A stretch of DNA of 8,127 nucleotides from an uncultured Oscillospiraceae bacterium. Its GTDB lineage: Bacteria > Bacillota > Clostridia > Oscillospirales > Oscillospiraceae. The notes under the pieces were generated by a model. That model ran no database searches and was not told the DNA's origin. It was given only the letters and a program-made list of their open reading frames with translations. A program made the translations under genes and the position numbers. Numbering within the stretch: position 1 is the stretch's first letter; each line of letters starts with the position of its first letter. The DNA is taken from contig CAKTKV010000070.1 of assembly GCA_934572355.1 (NCBI GenBank), forward strand, positions 1-8,127, given 5' to 3'. Below, piece after piece: positions 1 through 4,015 of this stretch.

Positions 1-860
1 TCCTCAATACCGTCGAGCACCTTCATGGCGACCTTGAGGCCGCTGGTCTTATCCTCCGGCAGGTCTATCTGCGTAATGTCGCCGGTGATGACGACCTTGG
101 AGCCGAAGCCGATACGGGTGAGGAACATTTTCATCTGCTCACGGGAGGTGTTCTGCGCCTCATCGAGAATAATGAAGCTATCGTCCAGAGTTCTGCCGCG
201 CATATAGGCAAGAGGTGCGACCTCGATATTGCCGCGCTCAAGATATTTCTGATAGGTATCGGCGCCGAGCATATCAAACAGCGCGTCATACAGCGGGCGC
301 AGGTACGGGTCGACCTTGCTCTGCAGGTCGCCGGGCAGAAAGCCGAGGCGTTCCCCCGCTTCGACGGCGGGACGGGTGAGGATGATGCGGTTGACCTCCT
401 CGGCTCGGAAAGCCGCAACGGCGGCGGCAACGGCGAGATATGTCTTGCCGGTACCGGCGGGGCCGATGCCGAGGGTGATGGTGTTTTTCGCGATAGCATC
501 ACAGTACGCTTTCTGGCCAAGCGTCTTGGGCTTTATCGGCTTGCCCTTGGCGGTGATGCAGACAACATCCCCGGCAAGCTCGTTTATCTTCGTCTCCTTT
601 CCCTCGGAGACAAGCTTGAGGATATAGCGGACGTTCTGCGCGTCGATATTCTCGCCCTTTGCGGCAAGGGTGAGAAGACCGTTGATGGCCTTTTCGGCGA
701 GCATGACGCTCTCCTCCTCGCCGCAGATATGGATCATATTATCACGGTCAAGCACCTTGACGCTCAGTTCATTTTCAATAATGCGCAGGTTCTGGTCAAA
801 GGAACCGAACACGCTGATGACATGCTCCATCCTTTCGACTTCTATGGTTTTGTCTATCAT
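1..860 (-). CDS. phoH: PhoH family P-loop ATPase (partial, C-terminus off the left edge)
   Basis: Cytoplasmic PhoH/YbeZ-type ATPase; the family is linked to RNA metabolism and is commonly encoded beside the rRNA endonuclease YbeY, but its exact substrate is not settled. The gene starts with ATG at 860 and is open to base 1, giving 286 residues. The Walker A motif GPAGTGKT lies at residues 133-140 and the Walker B stretch FIILDEAQN at 229-237, followed by GDITQIDLP at 260-268, typical of PhoH. The first ~110 residues match the family's N-terminal region. Roughly the last 30-50 residues are missing because the window ends. The ATG is preceded by an AAAGGA ribosome site (866-871) five bases away. 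It follows yqfD by 20 bases on the same strand, so it is probably the third gene of the yqfC operon. It is not itself thought to be sporulation-specific, so an additional promoter is possible. No key residue is missing. Confidence 0.95.
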   Translation of the reverse strand, partial: MIDKTIEVERMEHVISVFGSFDQNLRIIENELSVKVLDRDNMIHICGEEESVMLAEKAINGLLTLAAKGENIDAQNVRYILKLVSEGKETKINELAGDVVCITAKGKPIKPKTLGQKAYCDAIAKNTITLGIGPAGTGKTYLAVAAAVAAFRAEEVNRIILTRPAVEAGERLGFLPGDLQSKVDPYLRPLYDALFDMLGADTYQKYLERGNIEVAPLAYMRGRTLDDSFIILDEAQNTSREQMKMFLTRIGFGSKVVITGDITQIDLPEDKTSGLKVAMKVLDGIE

Positions 861-880
861 CTTTTTCCTTTCATTCCTTG

Positions 881-2044
881 TCAATTGATAGTACGGTCAA
901 CGGCTATATTTTCGAGGCAGTGCGCGCGGAGCGTGACAACGAACAGGCCATCAGCACCAGCTTCGGTGAAGCTCTGCTGAAGCACCTGTCCATCCGTCCC
1001 GGCATCGAGGAGCGCGGAGAGATGCAGCTTCATAGCGTCGGCATCATACCCCGTTCCTTCAGAAAGCCCGTAAGGAACATAGCTCTCCTTCACGATGCGC
1101 AGCGGCATGGCAAAAAGCCCCTCTGCCCCAAGTGTATATTCTGCAACGATTTTATCACATCCGTCAATAGCTTTTCCACTGCTTAAATATAAATTTACGC
1201 GTCTTTTTCCAAAAATAATCGCAAAGCGGCTGCGCGTGACGCCCTTTGGCTGCTTGTGCTGCCCCGTCTCAGGGCAGACGGCGTTGAGCTCCGCCCATGT
1301 ATCGGCCATGACTGTAGCTCTCGCATAGACGGTGCGCGGCTCCCCGGCAAGGCTCTCTAAGCTGCCGGTGACAAGAGTCTCCCCTTCCGTCACGGCCTGA
1401 CCCGGCTCGACAATAGCCTTCCCGCGCAGGACGGAAACGCGGCGGATGATGCCGGTTTTGGCAGCGGCGATGTCCGCGGCGCCCGCTTCGTTATAAATAA
1501 CGGGCTTCTCTTCGCGCTCTTCGATGAGGACAATGGCGCGGGAGGAGCAGACATTGACGCTCATCCACCCGAGCTGCGGCAGACGCAGGAGCATTTTGCT
1601 CCGGATCATATCCGAAGAAAGGGACGGCCAGAAGCTTCCGCAGCCGAGGCCGCAGTCCTCAAGCGCGCGCATTATCTCCGCGCGGCTCAGGCGCTTATTG
1701 CCGCGCACCTCGATATCCCAGACAAAGAGCGTGGAGACAAGAAAGACCGCCGCGAGCACCGCCGCCGTGATGAGCAGCCACACGCGCCGCCGTGCAAAGC
1801 GCCGGTTTTCGCTGCCGCCGCTGCTCTCTATTACGGTCATTTCGCAGGAGCAGGCGCGCGCAAGCTCGCGCAGCTTCGCAAGGTCGCCCTCATGGGCATT
1901 GAAGCGCAGGGTGTTCTCATTGACGCACTCAAGCTCCCAAAGCTCCAAAGCACTCAGGGCGGAGGCATTGAGAAGGCTCTCGGGAAACGCGCCGAACACC
2001 TCTACCCTGACGCGCCCCTTTATTTGCTCAACGATCCTGTTCAT
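881..2044 (-). CDS. yqfD: Sporulation membrane protein YqfD
   Basis: A 387-residue protein, close to the ~400 residues of Bacillus YqfD. Residues 1-75 form a soluble N-terminal domain. A basic stretch (RRFARRR, 81-87) precedes a single membrane segment at about 88-109. The outer part begins VWDIEVRGNKRLSRAEI (108 onward), resembling a POTRA/FtsQ-like fold, and continues to a conserved region with LVTGSLES and a VYARATVMADTW stretch characteristic of the family. YqfD is required for efficient sporulation in Bacillus and is made in the mother cell under sigma E together with YqfC; its molecular action is unknown to me. The start is ATG at 2044, only three bases after the yqfC stop, with a weak GGGG site at 2052-2055, so translation is probably coupled to yqfC. 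A small AT-rich patch near 1180-1215 falls inside the coding region and shows no clear function. Confidence 0.92.
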   Translation of the reverse strand: MNRIVEQIKGRVRVEVFGAFPESLLNASALSALELWELECVNENTLRFNAHEGDLAKLRELARACSCEMTVIESSGGSENRRFARRRVWLLITAAVLAAVFLVSTLFVWDIEVRGNKRLSRAEIMRALEDCGLGCGSFWPSLSSDMIRSKMLLRLPQLGWMSVNVCSSRAIVLIEEREEKPVIYNEAGAADIAAAKTGIIRRVSVLRGKAIVEPGQAVTEGETLVTGSLESLAGEPRTVYARATVMADTWAELNAVCPETGQHKQPKGVTRSRFAIIFGKRRVNLYLSSGKAIDGCDKIVAEYTLGAEGLFAMPLRIVKESYVPYGLSEGTGYDADAMKLHLSALLDAGTDGQVLQQSFTEAGADGLFVVTLRAHCLENIAVDRTIN

Positions 2045-2047
2045 AAG

Positions 2048-2320
2048 CTAACCCCACTCGATATTCCTGATACGTCCGCCCACCAGCAGTTCATTCTTGT
2101 TCATGGCCTTCAGGCGCAGCCCCGTGCCGTCAAGGCAGACTTTGCCGCGCGGCACGGCGACGACGATGCGCTCGGCGGTATACTCAAGCACGCCGCGGTG
2201 ATTTTCAATAACGGCGCTCCTGCCGCCCGTCACGGTCAGCTTAGCGGAGCCGAGCAGCACATCCTCCGGCAGCTCCAGCTTATCTGCCAGCTCATACGGA
2301 AGCTCCCGCAGCTTTTTCAC
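2048..2320 (-). CDS. yqfC: Sporulation protein YqfC (YabP/YqfC family)
   Basis: A small protein of the YabP/YqfC family, 90 residues with the start chosen here. Typical features are the N-terminal KKLRELPYELADKLELPEDVL, a central segment with a glycine turn, and the C-terminal NELLVGGRIRNIEWG ending. It has no membrane segment or signal peptide. YqfC is expressed under sigma E in the Bacillus mother cell and is needed, with YqfD, for normal sporulation; its mechanism is unknown. A longer reading from GTG at 2329 would add three residues, but that GTG lies inside the ribosome-binding sequence AGGAGGT (2327-2333). The GTG at 2320 is seven bases downstream of that site and gives the conserved MKKL start, so I use it. 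It is the first gene of the operon with yqfD and phoH and is transcribed divergently from the ylbJ-like gene. Confidence 0.92.
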   Translation of the reverse strand: MKKLRELPYELADKLELPEDVLLGSAKLTVTGGRSAVIENHRGVLEYTAERIVVAVPRGKVCLDGTGLRLKAMNKNELLVGGRIRNIEWG

Positions 2321-2326
2321 GGGCAG

Positions 2327-2333
2327 CACCTCC
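2327..2333 (-). promoter_or_regulatory. Ribosome-binding site that fixes the yqfC start
   Basis: On the minus strand the sequence AGGAGGT is followed by seven bases and then GTG at 2320. This perfect Shine-Dalgarno core overlaps the upstream in-frame GTG (2329), which therefore cannot be the real start. Confidence 0.85.
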
Positions 2334-2343
2334 TATCCGATCT

Positions 2344-2372
2344 GTATAAATCTATGCCGGGATTCATAGCAT
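2344..2372 (+). promoter_or_regulatory. Candidate sigma-E-type promoter for the ylbJ-like gene
   Basis: A -35-like GTATAAA (2344-2350) and a -10-like CATAGCAT (2365-2372) are separated by 14 bases, the spacing typical of sigma-E promoters. The -10 keeps the CATA core and the final T. Transcription would start near 2379, giving a ~22-base leader with a GGGAGGG ribosome site before ATG 2401. It mirrors the candidate yqfC promoter on the other strand. ylbJ is a sigma-E gene in Bacillus. Individual base matches are modest. Confidence 0.38.
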
Positions 2373-2375
2373 GAT
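2349..2375 (-). promoter_or_regulatory. Candidate sigma-E-type promoter for yqfC-yqfD-phoH
   Basis: Reading the minus strand, a -10-like CATAGATT (2356 to 2349) matches the Bacillus sigma-E form CATACAnT except at one position. It sits 14 bases after a weak -35-like GTATCAT (2377 to 2371). A start of transcription near 2342 would leave a leader of about 22 bases that contains the AGGAGGT site. The yqfC operon is sigma-E-dependent in Bacillus, which supports the reading. The -35 match is poor, so this remains a candidate. Confidence 0.4.
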
Positions 2376-2400
2376 ACATGGACAAGGGAGGGATGGCGCA

Positions 2401-3357
2401 ATGAACAGAAGGCTTGCGATAACGGCGGCGCTTTGCGCGATAGCGGCGCTGATATTTTCGGCAAAGGAGGCGGCGGCAGCATGTCTCAATGCGCTGGAGC
2501 TGTGCGGGAGGATGATAATCCCGGCGCTGTTCCCGTTCTTTGTGCTGTCGATACTCCTCAACCGCCTCGGGCTGCCGGGGATGCTGGGGAAGGTCTTTGC
2601 GCCGTTTGCATCGAGGCTTTACGGGATAAGCGGAGCGGGAGCTTCGGCGCTGCTCATCGGCCTGACGGGCGGATACCCGCTCGGCGCGGCATACATTGCG
2701 GACATGGAAAGGCAGGGCTCCATAACGGCAAGCGAGGGAGAGCGGCTCCTCGGCTTCTGCAACAACTCCGGTCCCGCGTTCATCATAGGCGCTGTGGGCA
2801 GCGGGGTGTTCGGCTCGGTAAAAATCGGGCTGCTGCTCTACGCGGTACATATTTTCTCGGCGCTCGCGGCGGGGCTGTTTTTCAGAAACCGCAGCTTCTG
2901 CGGCGAGACGCAGCCGGTGTTATTGGAGAGCATTGACACAGGTTCGGTGCTGGCAGAGGCGGTGAAGCAGGCGGTCGCATCGATACTGAACGTATGCGGC
3001 TTTGTACTGTGCTTTTCGGTGATGGTGGGCTTACTCGACGCGAAGGGGCTGTTCTCCCTCGCCTGCGGTTTTCTGTCATCACATCTTGGCTGGGAGCTGC
3101 ACTTTTCCCGCGCGCTGCTGACGGGCGTATTGGAGCTCGGAAGCGCCGCGGGAGCGATGGCCGGGCTTGACCTCACGCCGCATAACCTCGCGCTTGCGGC
3201 GGGTGTGCTCGGCTGGGGCGGGCTGTCGGTACACTTCCAGACGCTGGCGGTGCTGGCGGGGAGCAAAATAAAAGGCGCCCTGCATCTGACAGGGCGCCTG
3301 ATAAGCGCGAGCGTCGCCGCGGTGACGGCGTATGTGATCGGGGTCGTTTTGCTTTAG
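2401..3357 (+). CDS. ylbJ: YlbJ-like sporulation integral membrane protein (nucleoside-recognition/gate domain)
   Basis: A polytopic membrane protein of 318 residues, shorter than Bacillus YlbJ (about 400). Hydrophobic segments lie at about 5-20, 36-55, 78-98, 126-160, 192-212 and 262-285, with another at 300-318. Conserved family stretches are IIPALFPFFVLS (39-50), GGYPLGA (90-96), NNSGPAFIIGAVG (121-133) and GWGGLSVHFQ (271-280), which match the YlbJ/SpoVM-era gate-domain family. YlbJ is a mother-cell protein needed for resistant spores in Bacillus; what it transports or senses is not established. An in-frame ATG at 2371 would add ten residues, but GGGAGGG at 2385-2391 precedes ATG 2401 at good distance and the shorter form starts at a typical membrane-protein N-terminus, so 2401 is preferred. 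It converges on bofA: its TAG overlaps the bofA TAA by two bases. Its codons 289-300 also encode the bofA terminator hairpin. Confidence 0.85.
   Translation: MNRRLAITAALCAIAALIFSAKEAAAACLNALELCGRMIIPALFPFFVLSILLNRLGLPGMLGKVFAPFASRLYGISGAGASALLIGLTGGYPLGAAYIADMERQGSITASEGERLLGFCNNSGPAFIIGAVGSGVFGSVKIGLLLYAVHIFSALAAGLFFRNRSFCGETQPVLLESIDTGSVLAEAVKQAVASILNVCGFVLCFSVMVGLLDAKGLFSLACGFLSSHLGWELHFSRALLTGVLELGSAAGAMAGLDLTPHNLALAAGVLGWGGLSVHFQTLAVLAGSKIKGALHLTGRLISASVAAVTAYVIGVVLL
3264..3298 (-). terminator. Intrinsic terminator of bofA, embedded in the ylbJ coding region
   Basis: The arms GGCGCCCTG (3274-3282) and CAGGGCGCC (3290-3298) form a perfect 9-bp GC-rich stem with a seven-base loop. Read on the minus strand it is followed at once by TTTTATTTT (3273 down to about 3265), the U-tract of a classic Rho-independent terminator. 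It lies about 56 bases beyond the bofA stop. On the plus strand there is no T-run after the stem, so it is one-directional. Confidence 0.85.
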
Positions 3358-3617
3358 AAAAAGAGTTTCAAGACTATCAGAAACGCGACGCCGGGGATGC
3401 CGAACACGCCGGAGATAAGGCAGTTAAGAAAGCTCATAGGCAGCGAAAAATCAAAAAAGCCGCTTATGAAATTGGCGATAATAAGAAGTAGAAACCCGGA
3501 AACGGCGTTTATAAGAATTTTGAACACGAGCTTCACGGGAGCGGCAAGCAGCTTTATGACGACGACGATAGACAGCACAAGCGCAATGACCGTAAAGATA
3601 AGAGAGGCGGTTTCCAT
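3354..3617 (-). CDS. bofA: Pro-sigma-K processing inhibitor BofA family protein
   Basis: An 87-residue, strongly hydrophobic protein with membrane segments at about 5-25, 34-54 and 62-84. The stretch LINAVSGFLLLIIANF (35-50) and the C-terminal SGVFGIPGVAFLIVLKLF (69-86) are hallmarks of the BofA family. In Bacillus, BofA sits in the outer forespore membrane with SpoIVFA and holds the protease SpoIVFB inactive until the forespore signal arrives, timing activation of sigma K in the mother cell. Whether the same partners exist here cannot be seen. The ATG at 3617 is the only sensible start because an in-frame TGA lies just upstream; its ribosome site GAAAGGG (3631-3637) is 13 bases away, rather far, so translation may be weak. 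It stands alone on the minus strand, facing ylbJ. In Bacillus bofA lies near recR, so the location here differs. Confidence 0.9.
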   Translation of the reverse strand: METASLIFTVIALVLSIVVVIKLLAAPVKLVFKILINAVSGFLLLIIANFISGFFDFSLPMSFLNCLISGVFGIPGVAFLIVLKLFF

Positions 3618-3647
3618 ATTTATACCATGACCCTTTCAGTTCCATTT

Positions 3648-3677
3648 TTTGTATGAGTATACGCGGCGAGCATCGGA
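3648..3677 (-). promoter_or_regulatory. Possible sigma-E-type -10 element for bofA
   Basis: On the minus strand CATACAAA (3655 to 3648) matches the sigma-E -10 form CATACAnT except for the last base. A start near 3641 would place the GAAAGGG ribosome site just downstream. The -35 side is poor: about 15 bases upstream there is only TCCGATG. bofA is a sigma-E gene in Bacillus, which is the main reason to keep it. Confidence 0.3.
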
Positions 3678-3686
3678 GATAATAGA

Positions 3687-3716
3687 AGCAGACAGATTCC
3701 CGGCGGAGCAGACAGA
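3687..3716. repeat. Direct repeat AGCAGACAGA, two copies 20 bases apart
   Basis: The 10-mer AGCAGACAGA occurs at 3687-3696 and again, exactly, at 3707-3716. The start-to-start distance of 20 bases is about two helical turns, as for a pair of regulator sites on one face of DNA. It lies about 32 to 60 bases upstream of the possible bofA -10 element. It could be chance in a purine-rich segment. Confidence 0.5.
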
Positions 3717-3769
3717 GAAAGCCGCAGGATATATGACCGTATATTGTTTAATATATGGATACATCCAAA

Positions 3770-3805
3770 ACGGGAAAATGTCAAGCGTGCGGAGAGTTTT
3801 CCCGT
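3770..3805. repeat. Inverted repeat ACGGGAAAA / TTTTCCCGT with 18-base loop
   Basis: The arms at 3770-3778 and 3797-3805 are perfect 9-base complements with an 18-base loop. It lies just upstream of the terminator hairpin. It may be a structured RNA element in the transcript that ends at that terminator, or a protein site. It is too A/T-rich at the loop side to be a convincing terminator by itself. Confidence 0.5.
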
Positions 3806-3827
3806 AAAAAGAAAATATCCGGCGCGG

Positions 3828-3855
3828 GGCGGGCTGCTGATGCAGCCCGCCTTTT
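3828..3855 (+). terminator. Intrinsic terminator, plus strand
   Basis: A perfect 10-bp stem, GGCGGGCTGC (3828-3837) and GCAGCCCGCC (3842-3851), closed by the tetraloop TGAT and followed by TTTT then GCGCTTTCG. It insulates the topoisomerase promoter from anything transcribed from the left. The only plus-strand gene upstream is ylbJ, whose stop is 470 bases away, so it may end a long ylbJ transcript or an unannotated small RNA. On the minus strand there is no immediate T-run. Confidence 0.85.
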
Positions 3856-3891
3856 GCGCTTTCGTTCATCCTTTTTCGGCTCTCGTTTCGC

Positions 3892-3919
3892 TTGAAAAAT
3901 GTTGGAAATGTGTTATACT
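3892..3919 (+). promoter_or_regulatory. Sigma-A-type promoter of the topoisomerase operon
   Basis: A -35 TTGAAA (3892-3897) and a -10 TATACT (3914-3919), each one base from consensus, are 16 bases apart. The -10 is extended by TGT (3911-3913). Transcription should begin near 3926, giving a leader of about 90 bases before ATG 4016. This is the best housekeeping promoter in the window. Confidence 0.8.
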
Positions 3920-3937
3920 ATATGAGTTAAAATAGAG

Positions 3938-3997
3938 GGGCATGTGCCCGGACTTTGGTATATATCACATTGTACGCGGCGTTCTTCGCGCGCGTAC
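3938..3997 (+). promoter_or_regulatory. Structured 5' leader of the parE-like gene
   Basis: Two potential hairpins lie between the promoter and ATG 4016. The first is small: GGGCA-TG-TGCCC (3938-3949). The second pairs GTACGCG (3972-3978) with CGCGTAC (3991-3997), continues with GCG/CGC across a one-base bulge, and closes on a TTCTT loop. Neither is followed by a T-run, so simple attenuation is unlikely; no known riboswitch is recognised. The second ends just before the AAAGG ribosome site (4001-4005) and could influence its access. Confidence 0.45.
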
Positions 3998-4015
3998 CCG
4001 AAAGGTCAAGCATTT

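Larger units (their letters stand above)
2344..2377. repeat. Inverted repeat at the centre of the yqfC/ylbJ divergent promoter region
   Basis: The layout is GTAT-N4-CTATG-N8-CATAG-N4-ATAC, with both arm pairs perfectly complementary around a centre between 2360 and 2361. The yqfC start (2320) and the preferred ylbJ start (2401) are each 40.5 bases from that centre. The arms supply the -10 of one promoter and part of the -35 of the other. It could alternatively, or in addition, be an operator for a dimeric regulator. Confidence 0.7.
3618..4015. other. Non-coding region between bofA and the topoisomerase operon
   Basis: No convincing gene is present in these roughly 400 bases. The only sizeable plus-strand reading frame (3744-3935) runs straight through a strong terminator hairpin, has no ribosome site and no recognisable domain. 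The region holds, in order: a possible bofA promoter (minus strand), a spaced direct repeat, an AT-rich inverted repeat TATATT-GTTT-AATATA (3740-3755), a long-loop inverted repeat, an intrinsic terminator, a sigma-A promoter and a structured leader. These are listed separately. Confidence 0.75.

Noticed and set aside
1180..1215. AT-rich patch inside yqfD as an internal promoter for phoH
   Set aside because: On the minus strand TTGGAA and TATTTA are 17 bases apart, but the -10 matches only about half of consensus and the bases encode a normal part of YqfD.
2317..2850. A 177-residue minus-strand open frame overlapping ylbJ
   Set aside because: It is rich in Arg, Pro and Gln, has no domain, and covers both the divergent promoter and the start of a well-supported membrane protein.
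3274..3298. The hairpin in the ylbJ 3' end as a terminator of ylbJ itself
   Set aside because: On the plus strand the stem is followed by TGATAAGCG with no T-run, and it lies about 57 bases before the ylbJ stop.
3744..3935. A 63-residue plus-strand open frame between bofA and parE
   Set aside because: It reads through a 10-bp terminator hairpin and into the sigma-A promoter, lacks a ribosome site, and resembles no family.
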